A DNA stretch of 64,000 bases from the NCBI GenBank assembly GCA_902728285.1, contig CACVBU010000261.1:131431-195430 (forward strand), in the 5' to 3' direction. The notes under the pieces are model-generated. The model saw nothing but the letters and a program-made list of their open reading frames with translations, made no database searches and was not told the origin of the DNA. Positions 1 to 11,810 of this stretch are shown piece after piece. Each line of letters opens with the position of its first letter. Position 1 is the stretch's first letter. This DNA comes from Clytia hemisphaerica (Eukaryota; Cnidaria; Hydrozoa; Leptothecata; Clytiidae). The position numbers were made by a program, and so were the translations under genes.

Positions 1-1309
1 GTTTTTTAAAATGATCCAAATTTATCGGGTGGACACGCGCTATTGATAGGTTTGAGAGTTGTTTGCTGATTTTGGGCTCGCGCAAAACAGTTTCTCTATT
101 TCACGATTGATCGCTAAGACATTTATCTTTTCAGCTTCTTGTTTAAAATGCTCATTTTTCAAATATTTGACACGTGATTGATCTTTTTGCGAATGGAAGC
201 CAGACTTTTATGATCGCTGTTATTTGACATTAATTCGTCTTTCGTTTGAAATAATTGTTTAAGTTTTTCATCATTATGCCAGGGTTGAGTTTGTCTGACA
301 CGATTCTTTTTTCGGTAATGTAGTGTCTGCGCTACGTTTGATTACGGTAACAAGTTTTTCAGTAAGTTTCATTATTGGTCGATTCATCCAAATTGTAATT
401 TGAAAAGTTCTCGGTTAAGTAGAAGAAAGTTAGATTCTGCTACCCGTCAATAGCTGAGAAGTCTATTCTCTGTTTGATAACAGTTTTTTTTCTACCAATA
501 AAGCGGGCGATTTTTTGTGACTGGAGTATTGAGACTGCTATAACGAGCCTGGTGTCAAAATCAAGAATTGTAAACACGACAGTTTGTTGTGAACTTTCTA
601 ATCCAACAACATGATAGAACGAATCATTACCTGTACTTTTCTGTTTTACCATCTGGAGAGTGCCTGTAATCTCCTACATAACTTATGGTTGAACCAGGTA
701 TTCAATACAGACATTTTTTGAGTGTTTACAAGATCATGAATCTACTCCCATTATCATTTACAACAAGACTTCGATTATCTTCCTTCTCTCTCAATGACGA
801 AATAAAGACAACTGATGAAGTAGCATTGAAGTCTCTATGCAGATCATTTACGTTTTTCGGGGAGGCCTGAAATGTTTTTTCAACTGGCAATAGAAAGCAT
901 TTTTAGCTGAGACTGTACTTTCTTCAGTCGGAGCATAACAGTTTATAATACGAAGACAACAACCGTATACATTTATATCTGCTACAATTAAGCGAGGGTT
1001 CACTGGAGTAATATCAAGTACATCGATATTAGGGTCTGATTTGATAACAATTCCAACGCCATGGTGTCGTTTAGTTTGGTAACCGCTCCAGTAAACTTCA
1101 TATTCGTGACGTGTTTCAGTTTTTACAATGGCAGATCCTTTACAAAGACGTCGTACTTCTTGTAAACCACAGATATAGAGACCAGCTTTGTCGATTTCCT
1201 TCACAACTCTTTCTAATTTTGAGTCGTCTTTCCCAGTTCTGATATTGACAGTTCCAATTTTCCATTGGTGATAAATTTTAGGCATCGATCTTGGAAGATA
1301 TTCAACCAA
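1..1309 (-). mobile_element. Decayed non-LTR retrotransposon, APE-type endonuclease region
   Basis: The longest open piece (848-1309) translates to an apurinic-endonuclease-like domain. It has the N-terminal strand TVNIRTGKDD, the metal-binding Glu in GLQEVRR, a GVGIVIK strand and NCYAPTEE. Further pieces on the same strand continue the domain in shifted frames: DFNATSS and NDNGSRF near 760-850, SPDG near 650, and a DTRLVIA segment near 520-550. The last resembles the catalytic D-x-x-H end of the domain but lacks the His. The reading frame is broken by stops and shifts, so it is a dead copy, probably of an RTE- or CR1-type element of the kind often annotated as craniofacial development protein 2-like. 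The reverse transcriptase would lie beyond the left edge of the window. Confidence 0.82.
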
Positions 1310-1948
1310 TATTTAAGGGCGTGAGTGGAACCCACATCCAGTCGTGAGTGGTCAATTCCTCGTCCCGAGACGAATAAAAAATCTCAAACCATCATCATCA
1401 GTGAGTCTTTGATGTATTCTTTTGGGCGTGGTGGGTCACCTCCTATTGTGATGGAGGATTATCGTTCACCACCACACCCTTTTTTTCAGTTGCTTGATCT
1501 ATAAGAACAACTTATTCACTAATTCTTAATGGAGTGAATTTTTTTATCTGTTTATCTATTTTATTACTATTTTACAAATATTTTTATATAATAATATTCT
1601 AACACCATCAAAGAATTCTCCCTCCAAATTTCAGGTCTCTAGCTACACTAGAAAAAGAGATATGCAAAATTGAAGAGGCATGACTGGAAAATTTCTTTTT
1701 TTTCTTTTTTGACACATTTTTCGAATTTTTCCAAGCTATTTTCCTTACCTTTTTTTTGACATTTTTAGTCAAATTTTTGACACTAAAATTTGAATATCTT
1801 TACAACCACTTATTCTCTGGAGGCCTATGACCCCTCATTTTCTTTCTTTTTCAAAGCTCTACAAGATAGGATAGGTTTTGAAAAAAAAATTAAAATTTGA
1901 AAAATCTTCTGGAGTCGCTACCTTTTCACATGATAGAGTCCCCTGCCC
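1310..1948. other. Unassigned AT-rich stretch
   Basis: The first 190 bases may be the 5' leader of the retrotransposon fragment on the left. The rest is T-rich low-complexity DNA with repeated GACATTTTT-like words. No gene was seen. Confidence 0.5.
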
Positions 1949-1993
1949 AGTTGGCGACCGGTCTAGTTGGCAACCGGTCTAGTTGGCAACCGG
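1949..1993 (+). repeat. 16-bp tandem repeat, about 2.8 copies
   Basis: The unit AGTTGGCRACCGGTCT is repeated head to tail, with one G/A difference in the first copy. Confidence 0.8.
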
Positions 1994-2024
1994 ACGTCTT
2001 TGAACCCAGAAAAGTCATACAATA

Positions 2025-2206
2025 GACCTTTTTTTAAAGAGGCCACCCTGTTGAATAATTACGTAGTCCAGCAGAAAAACAATGATATAGCCATGCATAA
2101 TTATTACAAATATGCATGATACAGTAATTACAATGCATGGCTGTATCATTGTTTTTATGCTGGACTCCTTAATTATTCAACAGGGTTGCCTCTTTAAAAA
2201 AAGGTC
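2025..2206. mobile_element. Palindromic TA-flanked MITE, copy 1
   Basis: The two arms are nearly perfect inverted repeats. They begin GACCTTTTTTTAAAGAGG and contain CCTGTTGAATAATTA and AACAATGATA blocks in mirrored order. Both ends abut TA, consistent with a TA target duplication. A second copy lies at 24957-25135. It is non-coding. Confidence 0.88.
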
Positions 2207-4624
2207 TATAACAAACCTCTGGAGAATTTTTTTTTGGTAGTTATCTGGCCTTGAGCTATTTCCCGTACTGTGTAAAAAAAATTATAGTAAAGAACGAGTA
2301 GAATCTGAAAGATCCAACTTTGCACGGAAGCACACGAAAAAACCGGATTTTTTCGAAAAAAATAAAAAATGGCTACCTGTGGACCACCAGTCTGGAAAGG
2401 AGGGAAATGTTACGCCGGAGCAGTGCCAACTTAACTGGGAAAAGTTGAAGGAAGCAGATCTCAAATCTGAAATCTACGCCGGAGATATCTGGCGCACAAG
2501 TTGTAATTTCCAGGCTGGCCTGTGGACAAAAAAGCTTTGTAAGAAAAAACGCCACAAGCTAAAGTTTTATCTTTTCACAGAACAGCCCGCTACGGCCCAA
2601 ATTTTGAAATGGGCCTGGGTATTTTTCGCGCGGGAAAAAGTGTTATGCTAATCAGCACATTTTGAGTGGTTTTAGGCTAAAGTTTTACATTCCACCAGCC
2701 AAACTCAATGAAATTCAGCACATAGTCTCACTTGCCACACCCGTTTGGTTTAGAAATGCAAACTACTGATGTCTAAACTTTTCAATATAGCTATATCCAG
2801 AACTAACAGACTTTTTGAACTTCTGTAAAAAAGTTCAAACTCTTAGTTTTACCATGTTCTGTGAAAAAATCATAACCAATAGTGAAATACTCGTTAATAA
2901 TCATATTTTAAGATTGAAGACAAAAACTTTCATCTCTATTGAAAAACTCGCGCAAAATATAATTGAAATAAGAGAAGTATACAGGGGGTCATACTAATAG
3001 CTACAGGAGCTGAAAGCAAACAATTAAGGCCAATGTTTTTGATTTTTCTGAAGGACAAAAGGTATAAGGTTTACTGAATATGGTACTGAAGACGGCATAA
3101 GGCTGGGACTATTTATTTAAAAGATATGGGCAAAAAAAGGCACTTTTTTCAGATGATATTTTAGATTTTACTTAGAAACTTAGAAAAAGCCGGTTTTTGA
3201 CTGTTTCTGATCCTAAAGTGCTATTTTTTGGTAAAAGTTATGCTATTCATGTTTGGATTTCTAGAAAGCTTACCCATTCATTGTCAATATATTTATTTGA
3301 AAGTAATTGCTTCATGGAATAAAACTGAATAAAAAAAAGATACAGTCAAATCTTGTAGTAGGGTCATTTTTATTCTGCTAAAATCGATTATCGGATTTCC
3401 TGTTTTTACCCTACGCAAACAAGTGTGGCTTATTATTTATATTTTGGAAGTGATAAGATGGCACAGATGTCTCCTGGTAAAAGATACAGTTTTTTTTGGT
3501 TATTTAGTATCCTAATTAGGATGTTGATTGCTATTTTGGATACTTTTTGTAACACCATCATCATTTTTGTTGGCTTTAACATTTTATGGATCATGCTTTT
3601 ATCCAGGCATTTCCCTTATAGTGGGCAATTAGCTTTTACCCGAAAATTGCATTCTTTTTATTTTAACAATGGGTTGTTGCTCTCCCAAGATTTTCTTGTT
3701 ATGTGAAGAGATAGTTGAAGATATATTTGGGTAAAGTTATAGCTGACTTTTAAAGTATTCCTGTTCAATATTTTATGAAATTTATGAGTTTTTGGAAAGT
3801 TTTTGGTGGCATAGAAGCCATTTAGTGACATTGTTTGTAACACTAGAACTGAAGGGGGATTGAACCAAATAACTTTTCTGGATCTTGATGTTTTTGACTG
3901 TTTATTTTGTTTTTCGAACTTTATTTCATCTTTGTATCCACTTGATTTTAGAGATTAAAATTTTTTAATTGGAGTAGTTCTTTTAAACAGATCAATTACC
4001 AAACTAATTGAACTTGTCGAATGACAAAAATTTTTTAATCAAACCAGTTCCTAAAATTGTACGTAAATATTTGATTAAGTTAGACTAAACATATTATTAA
4101 GTTTGACGATGTAATTTTTTACTTTCAGGCAGGGAAATTTTGGAGCCAATTAAGTAACATCCTTTCAAGGATCATAAAAAGCTAGCATGATTGAAATGCT
4201 TCCAATTTGCAACTGTCTGCAATAAAGAGAAAATAATGACAAACTCTTGTTCTTTATTAGAAAAAATGTATGTAGCTAATCAGTACCCACAAAACAGAAA
4301 TCAAGATTTGCCAAGGTTTTGGAGTCAATGTTCCAAAGAGCCAAAATCCAGTACTGCATATGTTTTGCATATTTTCCCACTAAATCCAACCACCACACTT
4401 TTTCCTGTAATTTTGTATGAAAAGCCTATTACAGTCTATAACACAACACACAGTTGCAATTCATGCTATTTGAATGATCTTTTATATCATTATACCTTAA
4501 GTGGATTAATTTTTGCGAGGATTGTATTTCTGGAGTTTCTGGAGGTTCTGTGAAAATTTGCAAAATTTGGCAAAATTTAATACTTGTAAAAGTTTTAAAA
4601 CTATTGTGCTTACCTTTGTTTTAG
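2207..4624. other. Intergenic, no recognised gene
   Basis: AT-rich DNA with only short, composition-driven ORFs (for example 2379-2651 and 3425-3706) that lack recognisable domains or good splice sites. The end of the stretch (TTTGTTTTAG at 4615-4624) is an acceptor-like site just before the TATDN1 start. Confidence 0.45.
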
Positions 4625-4653
4625 ACTTAATGATAAGAAGAACATTTTTGAAA

Positions 4654-5559
4654 ATGGCTGAAAAACAACTGCATCGTTTCATTGATATTGGAGTTAATTT
4701 GACCGATCCAGTATTCAATGGTGTTTATCATGGGAAAAAAGCTCATGAAGATGACTTCTCTATCATGATGCAAAGAGCAAAAGATATTGGTATGAAAAAA
4801 ATGATGATAACGGTTGGGCATCTTGAAGAAGCACCTGCTGCACTTGATTTAGTAAAAACCGACGAGAGTTTATTTTGTACCATTGGATGTCATCCAACCA
4901 GGTGTAATGCATTTGAGAAAGATACAACACCTGAGGAATATTACAGAAAACTTCTTGAAATAGCTACACAGAACAAAGATAAAGTTGTTGCAATTGGAGA
5001 ATGTGGTTTAGATTATGATAGGGAACATTTCTGTCCAAGAGAGACTCAAAAGAAATATTTTGAAAAACAATTTGATTTAGCTGCTGAAACTAAATTGCCA
5101 ATGTTTCTTCACATGAGAAATGCAGGTGATGATTTTGTGGATATTTATAAGCGAAATATGGATAAAGTTAATGGTGGTGTTGCTCACTGTTTCACTGGAA
5201 CTGCTGAAGAAGCAAAAACACTTCTTGATCTTGGTTTGTACATAGGAATAACAGGTTGTTCCTTGAAAACGGAAGAAAATCTTGAAGTTTTGAAAACAAT
5301 TCCTTCAGAAAGATTAATGGTTGAAACAGACGCTCCATGGTGTGAAGTCAAAAACACACATGCTGGCTCAAAGTATGTGAAAACTAAGTTCCAAACTAAA
5401 AAGAAAGAAAAATGGGAAGCTGGTTGTTGTGTTAAATCTCGCAATGAGCCCTGTCATATTATACAAGTTCTTGAAATAATGGCAGCTGTCAGGGGTGAAG
5501 ACCCTAAAGAACTCGCAGAAATTATGTTTGAAAATACTGAAAAATTGTTTTTTAAATGA
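4654..5559 (+). CDS. TATDN1: TatD-family deoxyribonuclease, TATDN1-like
   Basis: An intact single-exon ORF of 301 residues from the chosen start, close to the usual length of animal TATDN1 (about 297). TATDN1 proteins are metal-dependent TIM-barrel nucleases that cut DNA from the 3' end. The N-terminal strand reads [11 protein letters not shown] (residues 9-19), which has the TATDN1 form instead of the bacterial HxH. Candidate metal ligands are Glu116 in GECGLDYD, His153 in MFLHMR, His178 in VAHCFTG and Asp226 in ETDAPW. The C-terminal NEPCHIIQ block is also typical. The frame opens further upstream and has another ATG at 4630, but homology begins at the 4654 start. A TTTTAG acceptor ends at 4624, so a 5'UTR intron or a trans-spliced leader is plausible. 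POLK follows on the same strand. The absence of introns is notable for this gene. Confidence 0.95.
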   Translation: MAEKQLHRFIDIGVNLTDPVFNGVYHGKKAHEDDFSIMMQRAKDIGMKKMMITVGHLEEAPAALDLVKTDESLFCTIGCHPTRCNAFEKDTTPEEYYRKLLEIATQNKDKVVAIGECGLDYDREHFCPRETQKKYFEKQFDLAAETKLPMFLHMRNAGDDFVDIYKRNMDKVNGGVAHCFTGTAEEAKTLLDLGLYIGITGCSLKTEENLEVLKTIPSERLMVETDAPWCEVKNTHAGSKYVKTKFQTKKKEKWEAGCCVKSRNEPCHIIQVLEIMAAVRGEDPKELAEIMFENTEKLFFK

Positions 5560-5671
5560 TAATTTAGAGTTATATAATTTGAATAGAATTTTTACAAGAA
5601 TTGATTTTTTGATTATTTTTTAGATTAATGATTGGTACCAAAAACTAGCACATCTTAAAATAATTTTAATA

Positions 5672-5849
5672 CACCTTTTCGGCTGTAGTCGCTAATTGCC
5701 GCGCAGGCATTTTTTGTCCGTTTTACCACCCCAAAACCGTCCCAGTCTTTTTTTCGCGCCTATAGACAGGTGTTAAAAAAGGATTGGATCGAGTTTAGGG
5801 GGGAAAAAGTGCCCACGCAGCAATTTGCGGATACGGTAAAAAAGGTTTA
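5672..5849. mobile_element. TA-flanked MITE (CACCTTTTC family), copy 1
   Basis: Inverted ends begin CACCTTTTCGGCTGTAGTCG, preceded by TA, and the right end is a diverged mirror image. The internal blocks CGCGCAGGCATTTTTTGTCC and AAAAAGTGCCCACGCAGC pair with each other. It lies about 110 bp after the TATDN1 stop. Better preserved kin is at 8232-8405 and a truncated copy is at 14052. Confidence 0.85.
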
Positions 5850-6125
5850 TAGGATAAAGCTTTTTTGTGAGATTCACACAAAATTTTTAAAATAAAACTT
5901 TCGAAAAATTAAATCCATGCCATATTTTGGAATTCCGATTAATCACTATTCATTGAATGAAGTATTTTTCGCATAGTTTAGCACTTTACTTATTCTTATT
6001 ATAGTTCCAAAAGCAACAACTGTCTTTTGTGAATTTAAAAATTTATTTCTATTTCAAAGTCATTTCAATGTGACTAAAAAATAATCACTTTACTTTTTTT
6101 CACAGATCAAATAAGTAAAAACATT

Positions 6126-8209
6126 ATGGATGAAAAAAGCAATATTTATTATGATTCAGGTGATGGTATCAAATTATTTGACAGTGATCAAAGTGAAAAT
6201 TGTATTGATGAAGAAGAAGAAGATTGGGGCTTAGAATTTGATAAGGAGGAAGAAAATGAAATTGATGTAAATGAAAAAGAAGTGAAACGGGATGATGAAG
6301 TCAATCAAGAGACAGGTATATTGATATATGAATGCATTCTAAAAAATCCAAAAAAGAAAAGTTATTATCAGTGCAAGTTTAGAATCTACCAAGAAATTTG
6401 AGACCTGTTAATTTCAATACATTCTATGTTATTTTCATAATTGATACTGTTTATTATATAGGGGCATCTTCATCCAAGGAGACAAATTCAGATGTTATCA
6501 TACAAAGAATGTCATTAAATGATGGAAAAGCTGGAATGCAAGGTCTGGATAAAGAAAAAATCAACAAAATCATTCACGAAGCAAGTAAAGGATCAAAATT
6601 TTATGAGAATGAGAAACGTAAGGATGAACGTGTACAAGAGCGTGTTTGTGAAATGAAACGTGATCTTGCTAAATTTACGGAAACCGATAAAAAGAAAGCC
6701 ATTGTCGAAAGTGATAAATTATTAAAGGAACTTGAAGATGAGTTTGATTTTACTCGTACGATCTGTCATGTTGATATGGATGCTTTCTACGCTGCAGTTG
6801 AGATGAGAGATGACCCGAAACTGAAGGATGTCCCGATGGCGGTAGGTGGGAATGATATGTTGTCTACTTCCAACTACCTTGCAAGAAAATTCGGTGTCCG
6901 TGCAGCTATGCCGGGTTTCATTGCCAAAAAGCTGTGTCCAAATCTTGTAATTGTATCATCTCATTTTGATAAATATCGTGCAGTGAGTGCTGAGATCCGT
7001 GAGATCTTCAAAGAGTATGATCCAAATTTTTCACCCATGAGTCTTGATGAAGCTTACCTAGACCTGACTGAGTATCTGGTAACTAATTGTGAGGAATTGA
7101 CTCTTAAAGTGGATGAAAATGATACCAGATGCCTTGCCGAGATTGTAGTAGAAGAAATACGTACCAGAATTCACGATAAAACACAACTGACTGCTAGTGC
7201 TGGTATAGCACCTAATTTGATGTTGTCAAAAATCTGTTCTGATTTCAATAAGCCAAATGGGCAATATTATTTGCAGCCGAACAAAGAGATGGTTGTGAAT
7301 TTCATACAGGATTTACCTATACGTAAAGTATTTGGTATTGGTCGAGTTACTGAACAGATGTTACAAGCTCTTGGAGTTACTCATGTAAAGGACTTGTTGG
7401 CACAAAGAGATATTTTGTATTTGTTATTCTCTACAACGACTTTTGCTTACTTCATGAGAGTTGCGTTAGGAATCTCAGGCAATCGGATTATGCATGACGA
7501 TCGTAAAAGTATGAGTGTCGAGCGCACCTTTCACAATCAGCAGGATAAAGACCAACTACTGAAAATTTGTAATTCACTTTGCCAAGAACTGGCTAACGAC
7601 TTAAAAAAGGAATCGTTACAGATACGTAATATCACTTTAAAGTATAAACTATCTTCCTTTGTAACAAAGACTCGATCTAAAAGTATTCCTTATTCAATTT
7701 GCAAAGCAGAGGAACTTTTTCGATTCTCTAAAGAGATTTTACTGCATGAAATTCAGGAGTTTCAAAAAGAGGGGAAGAGATTCGAGCTCAGGTTAATGGG
7801 TGTCCGCGGTGCGCATTTTTATGATAAAAAACAATCTTCAAGTTTGAAGCAAAATGTCGTGGAAGACTTTTTTACTGCTAAATATTCAGAAATTTCTCCT
7901 GTAAAGCAGGGTGGTGCTTGTGCAGGACCATCTACTAAAGCAGATGATAAACTTGTACCCTGTCCTGTATGTGGAGCCCTGCAATCTAATGCTAATTTAG
8001 ATGCCTTAAATTCACACATTGATGCTTGCTTAACCAAACAAACTATCAAAGAAATAGTAAAAGAGCAAGATTTAATCGAGGCAAAAACTCAGAAATCGTC
8101 ACCAGCGAAAAGTACTGTTTCATCAGGAAAAAGGAAATCGAATGAACAATTGAAGAAAAAAGAGTCGAAAAAGAGCAAGAACACGCTGCATTCTTTTTGG
8201 AACAAATGA
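6126..8209 (+). CDS. POLK: DNA polymerase kappa (Y-family translesion polymerase)
   Basis: Two exons, 6126-6315 and 6462-8209, join at a phase-1 intron (ACAG|GTATAT ... TATATAG|GGGC) to give 645 residues. The enzyme copies DNA past bulky lesions in the nucleus. Visible parts are: an acidic N-terminal extension (about residues 1-60) not typical of vertebrate proteins; the kappa-specific N-clasp (LNDGKAGMQGLDKEKINKII); palm motif VDMDAFYAAVE with Asp168 and Asp170; catalytic SLDEAYLD with Asp259 and Glu260; TASAGIAPN; and the fingers and little-finger regions. One C2HC ubiquitin-binding UBZ4 finger follows (Cys564, Cys567, His582, Cys586). A basic tail ends in TLHSFWNK, resembling the C-terminal PCNA-binding peptide of human Pol kappa. 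At 645 residues it is shorter than human (870) and has one UBZ instead of two. A strong acceptor TTTTTTTCACAG ends 20 bp before the ATG. Confidence 0.96.
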
Positions 8210-8231
8210 ACATTGTTGTAATATTTGAATA

Positions 8232-8405
8232 CACCTTTTCGATCGGTCAGGCGCGTGCCATTTCCCCCTAGACTCTACCAAATCCTTTTTTGACACATTT
8301 TTCTATTGCCTATTAGGTGCGAAAAAAGGACTTGGACGGTTTAAGTGGGATAAAGCGGACAAAAAAATGCCCGCGCGGCAATTGGCGGCTACGGTGGAAA
8401 AGGTG
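8232..8405. mobile_element. TA-flanked MITE (CACCTTTTC family), copy 2
   Basis: The best-preserved copy of the family. It begins CACCTTTTCGATCGG and ends GGAAAAGGTG, with TA at 8230-8231 and 8406-8407. It starts 22 bp after the POLK stop codon, so it probably forms part of the POLK 3'UTR. Confidence 0.9.
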
Positions 8406-9380
8406 TATTTATCGTAGTCAGTTTATCTAATTGAAAATAATTATTTAGATTTTTGTAATCCGATGCTGTCCTCTTTGTTAAGTCTGCAAAAAACTTACTA
8501 TTGTTCTTACCAGAAACTTACCAAAAAAACGATTATGTGTGCAAATTTAGAATACTAGAGAAAAGGGGAACTGCCTTCAGAATTTTGAAAAGCGTTAATA
8601 AAATACCTAAATCTCCAATATATTTTGATGTTAATTGTAGTTTTCGGAACTTTGAAACCGTTGATTTTGCCCAAAAAGGTTTACACAGGATGATTTCGAC
8701 GACCAAAAAGTTAAGAATATCCATGATGAAATGAATTTACACCATTCTTATGAAAAAAGCGTGTATTCGTCTTCACGTTTTGACAGAAAATGATTAATTA
8801 TTATGTTTCTTATATTATCAGATATTATACTAATATTTATCTGAGTCACGACTCGATCGAGAATTGCACAAAGCCTGTGAAAAATGTTTCAAAACAAGCT
8901 TTTTGGTTGAGCTTTTTTTATAGAAAACTTTATCCGAAGACGGCAAGCTAATACTCGATTTTGACTTACCATTTAGGACTCCCCAGATAACCTTTTCTTC
9001 TCGTAGTAACAAATCATAACCCTTTTAGATAAAAAGTCAGAATAATAATTTTCTCCGTCGTTTTTCTTTCAGGGAATCTAGAAATATTGAAATAAAAATA
9101 ATAGAATATTAAAAATAAAGAAATGAAATGAACAAAATATTAATAGTAAGTATATTAAACTGTGACATAAATTTTTCGTGATATTGGTGATATACATATA
9201 CGTCGTAAAATATCCTGCTGATTAACCTCGCTATTGCCTGTCAAAGAAGTCATTGATTGCACTTGCAATTAGAACTCTAAACCCAATAAATTAATCTTTG
9301 ATCAAAACATAAAAACATCATAAAAATTGTTATAGAACTGTATCTGTTAAGAATAATCGTATGGGAGATGATACTCCGTC
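8406..9380. other. Intergenic between POLK and cysteine-rich gene A
   Basis: AT-rich DNA with no gene recognised. It holds the ends of two convergent genes, so 3'UTR sequence is expected on both sides. Confidence 0.4.
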
Positions 9381-10965
9381 CTATTTCCGTGTCAAACTCT
9401 CCAAATATTTTTGCATAGACGCATCTTGCTTAATTGAGTAATCGAAGCAGTGATAAATTCTACACGATCCACGAGCAGCATTATATTTTCGAAGACATAT
9501 TTTGCATGTGTGAGTTTTGACACCATCAATGTCTGTTGTTCTTCTAGGACACATCACTCTGGGATAACAAAACTCGTGTGGACTTGTATCTAAATAATAA
9601 CAGATGAAGAATTATCTTTCTTTAAAGAAATGCAAGTTAGTAAAAGGTGAGTTAATACCAGGGCATTAAGAGGGTGAGATATAGCCAGTACCTCACCAAA
9701 AAATGTGGTTTTTATTCCGATCCTTGGTGAGTTAAGGCCGGTCTCCACTTTCGTGCGACATAAGCGAAAACTTTTTGACGTTATTGTAAGGTCATTGGTC
9801 GGTTGAGAAATGAAGCAATTCCATTGGTCGAAATTGACGTAACGGATGAAAAAAGTAGAACTTCCTTCAACTTCTTTTTTGTTCGCGCCGAAACTTTTTT
9901 ATGACGTAATCTTTTCTTCAGGCAAAAAAGGTTAAGAAAAAAAACTGTCGCCCATTTCGCGCGAAAGTGGAGTTCGGCCTTTAAACGGTGTTTTGACACA
10001 AATTCAGTTTTTCGCTATTGCAGGAGCTTCGAAAGTTTAAAAAGTGACGTCAAAGAATTGAATATGCTTAAGTCCGAAAACCAAGCCTTCAAACATTCGA
10101 AAAAGTTGCAACCGGGATTATAGGTGTTACTGTATAAAAAAAGCCGTGAAGTCGACGCGCACTGTATTGATCAACTGTATCGCCTGACATTAAAAAATAA
10201 ATATGAAAATATGAAGTTTAATTTATTCTCCCATCTCACCTCTCGTCATATCTTCTTGTGAGAAATCTTCCTCTTCAAATTCCGATGGATGAAAGTCTTC
10301 CAATAGAGGATCTTTATAGTATGCACCTAATGAATGAATGAAGATAAAATTACATTTTTCATTTTTGATCCTATTCAGAATTGGCTACTATGGACATTTC
10401 TTCAGGTCGGCTATTGGAACACACACATATAATACACATCAGCAGGTAAGCCTAACAATCTTCATTGTGAAATGTGGAAATTGTGTAGTGGAATATTTAA
10501 TTGATCAAAAAGCGCAAGAATTCTTTGAGCTTTGTATAAATCCATAAGGTTGATTCAAAATTTAGGCCATAGTTAATAAACGCACAGGGAAAATAAACGG
10601 GAGAAAATAACAAAAGTTATAAACATGCGCTTAAGAGGGGGAGGGGGTTAAAGAGTTTGATTTGGAATCATACGATGAAGCAGTGCTCAGGCAGACCCAA
10701 ATTTTTCAGGAAAAGTTAGCCATATTTTATTCCAAATAGTTTTTTGATATCTGTCTGAACCTTGTAAGGGTCTTTAGGTCAACTATAAAAATACGATGAA
10801 AAACCTTTTGTCATATAGTTAGCTTTTAAAAAGCAGATTATCAGTTTATATACAGTGTCTCCTACTAGATCTATATTTTTGTATACTCTGGTGTAATAAT
10901 TAGAAATACTTACTGCTTGATTGTACAGCTACTGCTGCAGTCAGCAAGAGAATCTTGAACATCAT
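9381..10965 (-). CDS. Small secreted six-cysteine protein, gene A
   Basis: A three-exon gene assembled by eye: exon 1 at 10914-10965, exon 2 at 10240-10326, exon 3 at 9381-9589. All introns are phase 1 with GT-AG ends, giving 115 residues. Exon 1 encodes a signal peptide (MMFKILLLTAAVAVQSS). Exon 2 (87 nt) encodes an acidic propeptide-like segment rich in Glu and Asp. Exon 3 encodes the mature part with six Cys spaced C-x5-C-x14-C-x2-C-x10-C-x4-C. Gene B (13764-15828) has the same exon order, phases and exon-2 length, so the two are tandem paralogues. No known family was recognised. A disulfide-stabilised secreted peptide (defence, structural or venom-type) is an inference. Intron 2 carries a MITE. 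An acceptor-like TTATTACAG lies about 35 bp before the ATG. Confidence 0.72.
9735..9980. mobile_element. TTA-flanked MITE, PIF/Harbinger-like
   Basis: Terminal repeats begin AGGCCGGTCTCCACTTTCG and end CGAAAGTGGAGTTCGGCCT, with TTA at 9732-9734 and 9981-9983. A 3-bp TTA duplication is typical of PIF/Harbinger elements. It lies in intron 2 of gene A and is non-coding. Confidence 0.8.
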
Positions 10966-11193
10966 TGTGTGATATGGTGTTAACAGTACGCCAATTTGCT
11001 CTGTAATAACACGTTCGTTCGTTAAACAGCTTATTTTTTTCATTTTTTTATTTACTTTTCACTACCAATTTTCTTGTCTTAACCATTCATCTTTGATTTC
11101 AACGTTACCGTTGAGTTTTCAAACATCTCCAAGGCAATTTTATTTGTTCTATTTATTATTTGGTCGCAACACTAAGAAAGGAAAGATATTATT
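10966..11193. other. Upstream region of gene A
   Basis: Presumed promoter and 5'UTR of gene A. No clear TATA box was singled out. Confidence 0.3.
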
Positions 11194-11571
11194 GGGGGGA
11201 CGTACGTGATATCGGTACATCGGTATTGGCCTTTTATTAGATCGGTAAATCGGTATTTCAAGAGCAGCTCGGTATCGGTAAAAGACCTTTTTTTTATGTC
11301 TGTATTTCCAAACCAAGAAATCATGTTTCATCAATGAAATTTTTAAAAGATACATTAAACAGATGTACAAGACTCTAGAAAATCTCCATTTGAATGTTGG
11401 TACAAAATATTGAAATTTTCAATAAGAAAGGGGAATGTAGAAAATCTACATTAATGTTGGTACAAAATAATCGTTCGGTATCGATATTTGAGCGAAAAAG
11501 TTATCGGTTTATCGGTAATTGGGTTAAAAAGTGATTGGTATATCAGTATAACGAAGTCCCGTACGCCCCCT
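11194..11571. mobile_element. Word-repeat element, TCGGTAT type
   Basis: Short inverted ends GGGGGGACGTACG and CGTACGCCCCC bound an AT-rich body. Inside it the word ATCGGTA or TCGGTAT occurs about ten times in both halves. It is non-coding. Confidence 0.65.
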
Positions 11572-11810
11572 CATATTATTTTGATTTCGAAATATTCTTT
11601 TTAATTTTTTGTGTATGCTTATTATTTGTCAAGGTTTTGAGAAAAAAAGTAATGCATTCATTTCTCTCTATTGTTCATTTAAATGCTTCAGAGTTGCAAC
11701 AACCCATTCTTGTCTTTACCAATTTTGGATTAATGATGAACCGAACAAGTCGACCCGGTCGTATCTTGAAAATTAGTAAATTTTGGACCCTGTCAGATAT
11801 CTTCAGAGTC

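Noticed and set aside
3425..3706. 93-residue hydrophobic ORF
   Set aside because: It starts from a non-ATG codon, is biased by T-rich composition and has no recognisable domain or splice context.
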